Shown piece by piece: positions 22,019 to 34,300 of a stretch of 64,000 nucleotides of DNA. The DNA is taken from contig CANTUR010000540.1 in NCBI GenBank assembly GCA_947683625.1, positions 258,001-322,000 on the forward strand. The letters run 5' to 3'. A program made the position numbers and the translations under genes. The notes below the pieces were generated by a model. The model saw only the letters and a list, made by a program, of their open reading frames with translations. It had not been told where the DNA came from and did not search any database. This stretch comes from Mallotus nudiflorus. Lineage: Eukaryota > Streptophyta > Magnoliopsida > Malpighiales > Euphorbiaceae. How positions within the stretch are numbered: the first letter of the stretch is position 1; each line of letters begins with the position of its first letter.

Positions 22019-23115
22019 AGCACGTTCTATTGATATCCTTCACTTCGAATAAATCATTCATTCAAAAAAATAATTAATGTAGAACAATATTCATAATAGT
22101 AAAACCAACCATATATATATATACCAAAAATATACCTAAAATATACCCAGTATATTTCAGGTATATATATATATATATAGTCAAATAAAATATGAAATAA
22201 ACTAAAGATAAATCATTAATATAGTTAAAAACAATTTAAATGAGTAACAATAATATAACATGCATTATCTTAAAAATATACTTAAATATGCAAAAGATAT
22301 ACCCTAAGTACTCAAATCATTTAATAAACCATTTATGTCTAAATATTCATTTAAATACGTTTTTGTGTTTAACATATATTCACAAATATACTAAAAATAA
22401 ACCCGATTATCTATCATGCATATATCCAAAAATAAACCCTAAATATACCACTAATGTGTTAGGTTTAATTTAATAATAAAACATTTATTTATTCGGAAAT
22501 AAATAAAAAAATATACCAAAAATAACTTAAAAATAATTTAAGTGTAGGTTTATAATTTAACATGCAATTAATTAAGAATAAACCTAAAATCTACTGAAAT
22601 TATACCTAAAGTATACTAATCATTTAATAAAATAATTATGTCTAAGTGTACATTTTAAAACATGTGTATATTACTCAAATGTATTAAACCTAAACCTAAT
22701 TGTTTAATGTGCATATATCAAACTAACATGCCTAATTATTTATTATGCATATATATAAAATGCAACCCTAGATATACCAGAAATATTATAATTTAAATCC
22801 TTTTTTTTAAACATACAATGAAAATGAAAAATTCTAAATAAATGCACCCTATATGCAATGCATATATATACAGTATAATAACTCACTGATGTACGCTTCT
22901 CGAGACATATTCAACGGGCCTGGTCCGTTAGGCCTCGGTTCCGGCGCAGCTAGACAACAAATGACAACATGAAATCAGAATAAATTTAACAAAAATTCTA
23001 AAGACTCGATCTAGAATTTTAGACACAGCTTTAGAATAGGAATTTGACCGGACATCACGTTTTACGAGAATTCTACCGAAAATCCGGCAGAATCTCCCCT
23101 GTAAAACGGACATCT

Positions 23116-23134
23116 CTCTACTCAAAGAGTAGAG
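23116..23134 (-). repeat. Conserved hairpin D in LTR, next to a splice-acceptor-like site
   Basis: CTCTACTC and GAGTAGAG pair around a three- to four-base loop. In transcript orientation it lies just after TTTCTTTGCAG. The same pair recurs near 30,624-30,642, 50,992-51,010 and 62,514-62,533. Confidence 0.75.
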
Positions 23135-24507
23135 CCGGTCCTGCAAAGAAATACACTTCGGAATAACACACAGGATTACAATCAAAATCCCTCGGTCGGA
23201 CTCCAAACTACAATTCACCGACCGAGGTTCACAATACACATAATATTTATAAAATACCGAAAATGCCCTTATATAATAAAAATACATTTTATAAATCCAA
23301 ATTACGTAATTAACCCTAAAACATACTAAAAATCAATAAAAACCCATTTATTTAGAAAAATAGTATATTATATATAATTTGAAAATAATTTACGAAAAAT
23401 AGTTTTAATTAGTTAAAAATACTAAAAATTTGCAGAAATCATTTTTATACCCTAAATAACTATTAAAACCAATTTAATTACATTTTTAACCAATTTAGTG
23501 TAAAATTACCAAAATACCCCTATATGTATATATTCACTATAAATGTTCAAAAATTCACCAAAAATTATATAATTACTCACAAAATTAATTTATCAACATA
23601 TAATTCGATAATATCAATAAATATACACAATTTACCAATTTATTTCAATTAAACACATAATTAACCCTATTTTTCAAAATTACCTAAACTTAATAAATTC
23701 CAAATAAATACATAAAAATTCACAAAAATTACAAATAAATTTCTATAATTCATTTCAACTCCTATAATCACCATAAAACACAATTTCATAATTTAATTAA
23801 TTAATTTTCGAAAATTCATTAAATAATATTAAAATAATAAAAAAAATTCACCAAAATTAAAATAAATTCCAAAAATTATAACAAAAATATATTCATGAAG
23901 CTCAAGCTATAAGGATCATCATTTGCAAAGTGAGTTTGCTTGAATCAATAAAAATCAACCTAAAAAAAAATAAAAACCCTAAAAGCTCAAAAATAAAAAT
24001 TTAACAAAACTTACAAACGAGATGGTTTGAGCTCAATCCGAGCTTAGAAATAGAGTTCTCATAACTCAAGGAATCCAAAGAACCCAAGAACTCAAGCAAA
24101 GGTGGCCGGATCCTCGCCGGAGTTACTGTAGCAGTAGGTGAAGAATTCAGTTTTTCTAGCGGTTTCAAGGCTTCTGGACGACGACGACGAGGCTAGAAGG
24201 AGGAAGTGGTCGGTTGGAAGTGATGGAGGCACATCGACGAGCTTGGATCGAGATGTTGCGGGAGGTAGGATGGTCACAGAAGCTTCTGCATTATTTTGCT
24301 AAATGTTTTTGAATGTGTGCTGTGTTGTTTGTATGTTTATATGTATATTTGTTGATGTGTGTGTGTTGGTGTGTATATGTGCACGTGAATGTGTGTGTTT
24401 ATATATGTATATGTGTGTTGTTTGTTTGTTTGTGTATATATTTTAATAATAAACTATATAATATAATATAATAATAATATTTTATAATAAACTAATCTCA
24501 ACCACTC

Positions 24508-24572
<65 letters not shown>

Positions 24573-25101
24573 TACACACATGACACACACATGCATAATA
24601 ATATACACAATATAAAATTATCAATAATTAAAATTTATACTATTAATAAAATAATTGGATAATAAGAATAATATTCATAATAATATTAAACAATAAAATA
24701 ATACTAATGATAATATTAATGAAAATAATAACCATGATAATAATAACACATAACACATTTGAAAATAACAATAATATAAACAATATTTATGAAATAATTT
24801 TATGTAAATCAATAAAAATAAAATAATGTTAGTACTAAAAAAAATAATATTAAAATAACCATGCACTAAATTAACGTTATTAAAATAATAGTATTTAAAA
24901 ATAATAAATATACATAATTAAATTTAAACGTCCAAAATAATATATTTCAAAATAATATATTTACGTAGAAAATTCAATTAAATATAAAATAATAATAATT
25001 AATCACAAAATAGTAAAATAATTAAATTAAATTTTTAAAAATTTATTAACACTGCATATCTCATAATATAATAAAATAATTTAAAAATTAGGGTTATTAC
25101 A

Positions 25102-25114
25102 GTCTCCCCTCCTT
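25102..25114 (-). other. Polypurine tract of the young element
   Basis: On the minus strand AAGGAGGGGAGA directly precedes the 3' LTR start TGTAATAACCC, preceded in turn by a sequence encoding FEFEDEF, as is common at the end of Tekay/Del-type pol. Confidence 0.8.
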
Positions 25115-26251
25115 ATAAGAATTCGTCCTCGAATTCAAAGAAAAGGATAATGCAAGGATCAAGGAGGAAAGAGATACGGGTAAGAAGCTCGTATCTCAAC
25201 TTTAGTCTTTTACGTAAGCTCTTTCACTTTGTTGCCACGTCACGAAATCTTGATCATCTGAATCTAATTCGAACATAACTATCGAGCTTGATAATTTACA
25301 ATTACAACTGATTCCTTCTCAAACTTCAGGTCTTCATTCAGTTCCATATTGTTCAACGCGTCTTATCACACCACTTTTCGGAGACATCTTCAGAATTACA
25401 ATCTTCGATCTGAAACTCCATATCTCTGCATCTAGGATCCATATCGCTCTTCTGATCACAGCAACTTCTTCGCTGTATTCTGAACCATCTCATATCTAAT
25501 TAAGACTTCTTTCCATAAAAGCTTCAGGTGGTGTCATTCCAATACTGCTATGGTAGCTGTTATTATAAGCGAATTCTATAAGTAGCATATAATCAACCCA
25601 GCTACCTTCTAGATCTAAAACACACATCTTCAACATACTGTTTAGTGTCTGGATCGTCCTCTCAGACTGTCATCTGTCTGAGGATGAAAAGCAGTATTGA
25701 AATCTAATCAGGTGTTTATTACTCTCCATAATCTCTGCCAAAATTGAAAGGTAAACACTGTACCTTTACCATATATAATGGACACCGATAGTCTATACAG
25801 GCACACAATATGCTTCATATGCAGCTTAGCCCACTTAGCTATTGAATAAGTGGCTTCCACTGGCCAAAAATTAGCTGACTTTATCAATTTGTCTACAATC
25901 ATTCCAACGGAATCATATTCACCCTTCGAACGAGGTAACCAACCACAAAAATTATCACAATTCTCTCTTATTTCCACCCAAATTCAAAAGAGATCAAAAC
26001 TTCCCAGAAGACTTCTGATATTCAGCTTTCACCGACTGGCAATTTTAACACTTAGAAATACAATCAGTCACATCCTTCTATAATCCAACCCACTAGTATT
26101 GATCCTGAATACTGTGATAATTCTTGGTAACCATTTGGATGTACACTGCAAGTTCACTTCCACAGCTTATATAGAATCCCTTTCTCAGATTACAACATCA
26201 ACCCTGTATCATTAACTTGGGCATCTCCTATCAGCAGATCATTCTATGGTG

Positions 26252-26390
26252 ATATGCCATGATGACATGCTAGGATGAATGTCATGATGAGATGATCTAA
26301 TGAAATGTTATGATGAAATGCTAGAATGAAATGTCATGATGAAATGCTGTAATGAGATGCTATGATGATATGATGAAATGTTGTAATGAT
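26252..26390 (+). repeat. Imperfect short tandem repeat (ATGATGAAATG-type)
   Basis: ATGATGAAATGCT and ATGAAATGTC-like words alternate about ten times in 140 bp inside the decayed integrase region. This looks like an expansion within a dead coding sequence. Confidence 0.7.
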
Positions 26391-28450
26391 ATTAGGTCTT
26401 ATCCTCTAAAGTTCACGTAACCCTCAGATCAATCAGTCTTCTTCAGTATTTAGAAGTTGTTCTAACAAACATCTGTTCACACAATCTTCCCATTCTTCTG
26501 AGTTATGAGGGTCATAGGAGCTGTAATTCTAGAGAATTCTATGCAGATTTCCTATGATACCCAATTAAACCCAGAAAATTACAGATCTCAATGGATTCAA
26601 TTAGTCTGGGCCGCTCAGATGCTGCTTCGATCTTTTATGGATCAACTCGAATTCTATCCTTAAACGCCATAATTCTAAGAAAAACAACACTCTTCACCCA
26701 ATGATCACACTTCTTGAATTCAGCATAAAGCTGACATTCTCTTAGTATCTGTAGTATAGTCCTCAAGTGATATACGTGCCCCTTTCATTCACTTCGAATA
26801 CACTAGTATATCATTAATGAAGACTACTATAAATTGACCGACAACTAATGATAACCCGACTTCAAATCAATTTTTGAAAAGAACTGTGCACTCTTTAGCT
26901 GATCAGACAGGTCATCTATCCTCAAAAGAGGATACTTGTCCTTCACTGTTACCCTGTTCATCTCTCTACAGTCAATGTATAGTTTCAAGGTACGATCCTT
27001 CTTCCTTACAACAGGACTAGTGCACCCTGAAGAGAAACATAAGGTCTGACAAAACCTTGGTCATACAGCTCTCGTAATTGCTCCTACAGCTCTGCAAAAG
27101 TCATTTTGTAGGGCTACGTTGAAATAAGAGTTATATCAGGAACCACATCGATACAGAATTCAATCTCTGTAAAGTGGTAAACTTGGTAACTCACAGGCAA
27201 TTAAAACATCTGGGAGAGACAACTTCTCTACTGAAGTATACTCAACTAGAGCCAGATATTCTTGACAACCCTTTCACATCTCATCAAGATTAATTACACC
27301 CAAAAGACTGAATTCATAATAACTCTCTGAGTCTTAATTCTCGGTTTAGATGCCAATATATATTACGCTTAATCCTGTAATATATAATTCCACCAGTCTC
27401 CTCTTATATTGTATTACGTCTTCAGCATGACGTATCAGATTGAAGAGTTTACAGGTAATCTTCTCAACTGATTGCTATTCCCTTACTCTATGCAATAACT
27501 GATACAAGTAATTATCCTTCCTTAAAGGTGATGGAAGTATCTTAGAAATCCCCCTTTACTCAAATTATGTGTTGCAGTTAGAACTGACAGCTTGCCATAA
27601 AGAGTACAAGAGTGCTTCGTCTTCATTAGACATTTTCCAATTCCCCCATCAAAGCATACTCAAACAACTGTCAAACTTGATTAAATGCTATCAAGCTTTT
27701 ATTAATCTCAGCTATCCTGGCCACAATTGTTGCACGTTCAAGTCCAAAAGGAATGCTTGTACTACTTACAATGACTACCTTAACCCTTGAGTTATAGTTG
27801 CCTCTAACCTACCCTAATACTAGATAGGTGTAGTAGGGCTGGAACTATAACCACAACTTGAACTTGAAAAGACTGATTATCAATATTGTCTCTGGAGAAG
27901 AAACAATTCACATTCACTGCGCTGAAAAGATATAGAAATCAACAGAATTCAGAATATAGCATATACGCAGAATTGACATGTCTCAAGTTCTCGGTTGAAA
28001 AAGAAATTACATCTGCTGAACGATCGAAGGTATCAGCACCATATCCTGTAAAACTCTTGTTGCAGAAGCAACATCATTGCAATGCTAAGCCACCAGCTCC
28101 TCATTTAGTTATTCCCATTGTCAACAGTGATCATCAGGCCTTCTAAATCCATCTCTAACCCTACGCCTAACAGGATGCATAGGGGGTAGAACCTCGTGCT
28201 CAGAAGATCAACTATCATCGATCGATGGAGCGATTCATGCTCAAGGCAATCAACAAGGAGCAAAAATAAACAAATAGTTCAAATAATCACAAACATCAAC
28301 AGACACCCTAACGGTTACGCGGAATTCCTAATGCAAGGAAGACTTTTCAAAGACATGACCGAACCTAATTCACTGCAGTAGTTTAACAGAAAACACAACT
28401 TCGAAAACTAGGGCCACAACTTAAACAACTAAGCCCTGACACAGAACTCA

Positions 28451-28462
28451 GCTCTGATACCA
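28451..28462 (-). other. Primer binding site, initiator-Met tRNA type
   Basis: On the minus strand TGGTATCAGAGC, four bases after the 5' LTR end, matches the complement of the plant initiator methionine tRNA 3' end. This fixes the element's orientation. Confidence 0.9.
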
Positions 28463-28466
28463 ACTT

Positions 28467-31400
28467 TGTCACGACCCAAACTAGGAGTCATGACCGGCGC
28501 TAGGGAACGGGAATTCTTTCGAATCCGGAACCCGTAGCAAGCCTTAGAAAATAAAATCATACAATAATTATATAAAAGTACGACCAAATTAAAATTTTCT
28601 GCATCAATATATAAAATAAATACTCCAAATCCTTTTATAAATGAATACATATTCGTGCAATGTTCAAATACAAATTCTCAGAGTATTTAATATCCAAACA
28701 AAATAATACACTTCTAATATAATAACACTACTACTGCAGTTTCTAGAATACAATTCAAAGTTCAAAATATACATTTGCATAAAATAGCCGGGACTGAAGA
28801 ACACCGACGAGGAACTCTACAACTAAGGTCTGACGATATGGAATCTCCTGAAAAAAAAAATAATTGAGGGGGGTCAGACCTCACTGAGTGAATTATTATA
28901 CTATATATACATGCAAACTAAACCATAACAATCAGGCATTCTTATATATATATGTATATACACACATTTCACACGAATGCCAAACTTTGCTTTTATAAAT
29001 ATACTAAATGTAGAAAACGTTTGTTTTAATTCATGAAGGATCCATAGAACCCTAAATAATAACAACCTCAAACAATCCCATCATCACTCTAGCCATACAG
29101 GCTCACTTGATTCCAAATAGAACACTTATTCCAATTTGGACAGCAGACTGGCCCCGAGACACTAAGTCGACCGAGCTCCAGCAGTCTGGCTGTCAGTGTG
29201 ATTGGCCCCGAGACACTTGGTCAACCGAGCTCCAGCAATCACACTATCCATCACCTCACATCTCAATCAACCCAATAGATCATTCAATTCACTTATGGAC
29301 AGTAGACTGGCCCCGAGACACTAAGTCAACCGAGCTCCAGCAGTCTGACTGTCAGTGTGATTGGCCCCGAGACACTTAGTCAACCGAGCTCCAGCAATCA
29401 CACTATCTAACATACCATTAATCTAGTCAAATCAATTAAATCAATTATAATCACCAAATTTTAACTCTCACTCAATCCTTATCTATCGTACCGGTACGTA
29501 CACGGTCCTAGTGCTGCCCACTAGGAAGCACGTTCTATTGATATCCTTCACTTCGAATAAATCATTCATTCAAAAAAATAATTAATGTAGAACAATATTC
29601 ATAATAGTAAAACCAACCATATATATATATACCAAAAATATACCTAAAATATACCCAGTATATTTCAGGTATATATATATATATATAGTCAAATAAAATA
29701 TGAAATAAACTAAAGATAAATCATTAATATAGTTAAAAACAATTTAAATGAGTAACAATAATATAACATGCATTATCTTAAAAATATACTTAAATATGCA
29801 AAAGATATACCCTAAGTACTCAAATCATTTAATAAACCATTTATGTCTAAATATTCATTTAAATACGTTTTTGTGTTTAACATATATTCACAAATATACT
29901 AAAAATAAACCCGATTATCTATCATGCATATATCCAAAAATAAACCCTAAATATACCACTAATGTGTTAGGTTTAATTTAATAATAAAACATTTATTTAT
30001 TCGGAAATAAATAAAAAAATATACCAAAAATAACTTAAAAATAATTTAAGTGTAGGTTTATAATTTAACATGCAATTAATTAAGAATAAACCTAAAATCT
30101 ACTGAAATTATACCTAAAGTATACTAATCATTTAATAAAATAATTATGTCTAAGTGTACATTTTAAAACATGTGTATATTACTCAAATGTATTAAACCTA
30201 AACCTAATTGTTTAATGTGCATATATCAAACTAACATGCCTAATTATTTATTATGCATATATATAAAATGCAACCCTAGATATACCAGAAATATTATAAT
30301 TTAAATCCTTTTTTTTAAACATACAATGAAAATGAAAAATTCTAAATAAATGCACCCTATATGCAATGCATATATATACAGTATAATAACTCACTGATGT
30401 GCGCTTCTCGAGACATATTCAACGGGCCTGGTCCGTTAGGCCTCGGTTCCGGCGCAGCTAGACAACAAATGACAACATGAAATCAGAATAAATTTAACAA
30501 AAATTCTAAAGACTCGATCTAGAATTTTAGACACAGCTTTAGAATAGGAATTTGACCGGACATCACGTTTTACGAGAATTCTACCGAAAATCCGGCAGAA
30601 TCTCCCCTGTAAAACGGACATCTCTCTACTCAAAGAGTAGAGCCGGTCCTGCAAAGAAATACACTTCGGAATAACACACAGGATTACAATCAAAATCCCT
30701 CGGTCGGACTCCAAACTACAATTCACCGACCGAGGTTCACAATACACATAATATTTATAAAATACCGAAAATGCCCTTATATAATAAAAATACATTTTAT
30801 AAATCCAAATTACGTAATTAACCCTAAAACATACTAAAAATCAATAAAAACCCATTTATTTAGAAAAATAGTATATTATATATAATTTGAAAATAATTTA
30901 CGAAAAATAGTTTTAATTAGTTAAAAATACTAAAAATTTGCAGAAATCATTTTTATACCCTAAATAACTATTAAAACCAATTTAATTACATTTTTAACCA
31001 ATTTAGTGTAAAATTACCAAAATACCCCTATATGTATATATTCACTATAAATGTTCAAAAATTCACCAAAAATTATATAATTACTCAAAAAATTAATTTA
31101 TCAACATATAATTCGATAATATCAATAAATATACACAATTTACCAATTTATTTCAATTAAACACATAATTAACCCTATTTTTCAAAATTACCTAAACTTA
31201 ATAAATTCCAAATAAATACATAAAAATTCACAAAAATTACAAATAAATTTCTATAATTCATTTCAACTCCTATAATCACCATAAAACACAATTTCATAAT
31301 TTAATTAATTAATTTTCGAAAATTCATTAAATAATATTAAAATAATAAAAAAAATTCACCAAAATTAAAATAAATTCCAAAAATTATAACAAAAATATAT

Positions 31401-32015
31401 TCATGAAGCTCAAGCTATAAGGATCATCATTTGCAAAGTGAGTTTGCTTGAATCAATAAAAATCAACCTAAAAAAAAATAAAAACCCTAAAAGCTCAAAA
31501 ATAAAAATTTAACAAAACTTACAAACGAGATGGTTTGAGCTCAATCCGAGCTTAGAAATAGAGTTCTCATAACTCAAGGAATCCAAAGAACCCAAGAACT
31601 CAAGCAAAGGTGGCCGGATCCTCGCCGGAGTTACTGTAGCAGTAGGTGAAGAATTCAGTTTTTCTAGCGGTTTCAAGGCTTCTGGACGACGACGACGAGG
31701 CTAGAAGGAGGAAGTGGTCGGTTGGAAGTGATGGAGGCACATCGACGAGCTTGGATCGAGATGTTGCGGGAGGTAGGATGGTCACAGAAGCTTCTACATT
31801 ATTTTGCTAAATGTTTTTGAATGTGTGCTGTGTTGTTTGTATGTTTATATGTATATTTGTTGATGTGTGTGTGTTGGTGTGTATATGTGCACGTGAATGT
31901 GTGTGTTTATATATGTATATGTGTGTTGTTTGTTTGTTTGTGTATATATTTTAATAATAAACTATATAATATAATATAATAATAATTTTTTATAATAAAC
32001 TAATCTCAACCACTC

Positions 32016-32048
<33 letters not shown>

Positions 32049-32579
32049 GGTACACACATGACACACACATGCATAATAATATACACAATATAAAATTATC
32101 AATAATTAAAATTTATACTATTAATAAAATAATTGGATAATAAGAATAATATTCATAATAATATTAAACAATAAAATAATACTAATGATAATATTAATGA
32201 AAATAATAACCATGATAATAATAACACATAACACATTTGAAAATAACAATAATATAAACAATATTTATGAAATAATTTTATGTAAATCAATAAAAATAAA
32301 ATAATGTTAGTACTAAAAAAAATAATATTAAAATAACCATGCACTAAATTAACGTTATTAAAATAATAGTATTTAAAAATAATAAATATACATAATTAAA
32401 TTTAAACGTCCAAAATAATATATTTCAAAATAATATATTTACGTAGAAAATTCAATTAAATATAAAATAATAATAATTAATCACAAAATAGTAAAATAAT
32501 TAAATTAAATTTTTAAAAATTTATTAACACTGCATATCTCATAATATAATAAAATAATTTAAAAATTAGGGTTATTACA
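28467..32579 (-). mobile_element. 5' LTR (4,113 bp) of the young element
   Basis: A copy of 20,959-25,101 at an offset of 7,508 bp. Differences seen by eye are 22,893 A/30,401 G, 23,580 C/31,088 A, a G/A near 24,289/31,797, an A/T near 24,480/31,987, and a shorter TA run. The internal landmarks are the same, including the hairpin array. Confidence 0.95.
29139..29404 (-). repeat. Alternating A/B hairpin array, second LTR copy
   Basis: Identical counterpart of the array at 21,631-21,896. The repetitive reading frame across it (containing DWPRDTKSTELQQS) is a by-product of the repeat and not a protein gene. Confidence 0.85.
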
Positions 32580-32594
32580 ACGTCTGTCCTACAA

Positions 32595-32603
32595 CTATAA
32601 AAA
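32595..32603 (+). promoter_or_regulatory. Possible TATA box of the antisense DUF7745-like gene
   Basis: CTATAAAAA about 95 bp upstream of the ATG at 32,692, with a leader-like stretch between. Before the young element inserted, the palindrome cluster at 20,848-20,958 lay immediately upstream. The insertion therefore probably separated this promoter from its upstream sequence. Confidence 0.45.
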
Positions 32604-32691
32604 CCTCCAAGGCTTCTTCAAAATCCCTAATCTCTTCATTTCGCCACTTCCCTATATTCTTTTCTCCCAAATAGCATTCTGACCCACACTC

Positions 32692-33917
32692 ATGATTGAG
32701 AGAAGCTTGAAACAACTACAACCAATTCTAAAAAGTCTGGATGGTGGGTCATGGGCTAGAATAGACCCATTTTTCCTATCCGCCTTTCGATCTTTGCATG
32801 GTATGAAGATCAACCTCTCATTTCTTCAAGTTCTTGCTCAGTTTTGGGATCCTCAAAAATATGTTTTCTAGTTCAATACAGTGGAGATCTACCCCCTACC
32901 AGAAAAATTTAAAGTTATCTTGGGCTCTCAAATAGATTCTGCTCAACATATCATCATTCCTTCTGTCGCAATCTCAGATTTGCACACCATTCAATATCAA
33001 ATGGCAAGATTGTTCAACATGTCCCCTCAGTCCTCTCTTTGCCATATTTTCAGTAATGAAATCCTGATGAGCCCTTTTATGGAACTATAGTGGCTATAAA
33101 TGGTGGCGAGGTTCCCTGGCCTCGAATGATAACACTTTTCCTGTATGCTCAATTCTTGTTAATCTCCCTCTCTAGCAACTGTGACCCGAAGATCCTTCAT
33201 GTTCTGGACCAGGTGGAGAGTGGACTAAACCCTTTCTATCTTATTCTGGCTGAGACTATTATCAGGCTTGACAACTTTTTTGAGACCAGGCAATTCTTTA
33301 GGAGTCATTTTCTACTAGAGGTAAGTCTTTTATTTCGCTTACCATCTTCTGCTTTCCATCATTCTTATCCATTCTTCACTTTTGTAGGCTTGGTTGTAAG
33401 AGAAACTAAGGTTGCTTGAACCACCTATAGACATTGCTCACTATACGGCCAAACAATGTCGCACTAGGAGACTTCATCCTATCCTAGAAGATGCTCATAG
33501 CTGATTGTCTACATTCCCTAATACTCTGATTCAGTGGATATACCTATGGTAAAGACTGCAACACGTAACCCTCCGGTCCTATACCTACTGTGTTACCCTA
33601 GCCGGGCTCCATTTCACCACCTTCTACAATCCAGCTCGGCTTTGTAGGCAATATGGAAAAAAATAGCGGATTGTGGAACTAGTGCATGAGTTTAAACCAA
33701 GGCCTCTTTCTTAGAATTTTCTAGAAAACCTAGTTACTACTTGGCCTCGTAGAATCATCTAGAGGTTCATTAACTATAATGGAGATCAATATACTAATGA
33801 CTAGAACAAGGCATGGATTCAACTACAACAGGTAGAAAAGGATGAATTTACAATAAACATAAGGACAATGGCATTACAGGCATCGAGTGTCCAAGGGAGT
33901 CACAAGAGAAGCAAATG
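32692..33917 (+). pseudogene. DUF7745-like extra gene, antisense inside the Tat element, decayed
   Basis: It starts MIERSLKQLQPIL. A segment FWDPQKYVF, a stop, then FNTVEIYPLPEKF matches the conserved FWDP..nvF.Fg.vEl.PTLEEY pattern that I associate with DUF7745 and Ogre extra-ORF proteins. After a frameshift near 33,085 it continues with LDQVESGLNPFYLILAETI. An intron at 33,321-33,387 (GT-AG, 67 bp) joins LLE to AWL.EKLRLLEPP. The last part includes YNPARLCRQYG. Several stops make it a pseudogene. Function of the family is unknown. It is on the strand opposite gag-pol and downstream of integrase; in canonical Ogre the related ORF lies upstream of gag in sense. Confidence 0.65.
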
Positions 33918-34300
33918 ATATTAGATTAGTTTATGAAATTTAGTCTTTTTATATACTTTCTTGTAGGGTGGGATTTCCTTTTGAGTTAAACGATGTGCAA
34001 TAAGCATTTAATGCAGTGTTTACAATAATAAAGGCAATCCATTCCATTTAATTTAAGCATATCGAGAATATATAATTTTTCTTCTTACATATCTCCTGTC
34101 ACTAATTGGCTTACCCTTTACAAGTTTTCCAACTAACTATTTTCTTTTCCACTCTCTATCATTTTACATGTCTTTTACTTTTGCCTAGACCACCCTTTTT
34201 TTTTTTTAGGTTTTCAATCCAGTAGGAATTTTTACTTTTTTCCTTATTTTGTCTCTAACTTTTTCCTAGGCAGCCTCTTTTGAGGTTTTCTCCTTAGCAA
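33918..34300. other. Spacer between converging antisense gene and integrase
   Basis: AT-rich sequence with AATAAA-like words (near 34,028) that could serve the plus-strand gene. No coding motif was seen. Confidence 0.4.

Larger units (their letters stand above)
20959..25101 (-). mobile_element. 3' LTR (4,143 bp) of the young element
   Basis: Nearly identical to 28,467-32,579. On the minus strand it starts TGTAATAACCC and ends GGGTCGTGACA. It contains the hairpin array at 21,631-21,896, other conserved hairpins, splice-like signals and a GC-rich segment around 24,090-24,300. A long TA run near 24,513-24,570 explains most of the length difference. Confidence 0.95.
25102..28466 (-). pseudogene. 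Decayed gag-pol interior of the young element
   Basis: Read on the minus strand. The reverse transcriptase fragment at about 27,100-26,830 includes LYIDCREMNRVTVKDKYPLL, then KIDLKSGY-like sequence. Integrase at about 25,980-25,640 includes WLPRSKGEYDSVGMIVDKL and continues into a DQ.ER.IQTL-like segment. The part nearest the primer site (about 28,440-27,560) is where gag should be, but I recognise no gag motif. No frame exceeds about 120 codons. The interior is far more decayed than the LTRs, so it was already defective when the element last copied itself. Confidence 0.8.
20959..32579 (-). mobile_element. Recently inserted large-LTR Ty3/gypsy element, non-autonomous
   Basis: Two LTRs (20,959-25,101 and 28,467-32,579) in the same orientation start TGTCACGACCC and end GGGTTATTACA on the plus strand. 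They are flanked by ACGTC on both sides (20,954-20,958 and 32,580-32,584). The primer site and polypurine tract show the element lies on the minus strand. The 3.37-kb interior holds decayed reverse transcriptase and integrase segments of chromovirus (Tekay/Del-like) type and no intact frame. By eye the LTRs differ by about four substitutions plus a TA-run length change, so insertion was recent. It must have been moved by enzymes supplied from elsewhere. Confidence 0.93.

Noticed and set aside
22928..23287. A 119-codon minus-strand frame in the LTRs (also 30,436-30,795)
   Set aside because: It spans the hairpin D and acceptor-like region. The homologous solo LTR breaks the frame, and no protein family was recognised.
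24092..24277. A 61-codon minus-strand frame in the young LTR (copy at 31,600-31,785)
   Set aside because: It falls in the GC-rich leader segment. The equivalent region of the other LTRs does not encode a similar protein, so a non-coding leader is more likely.
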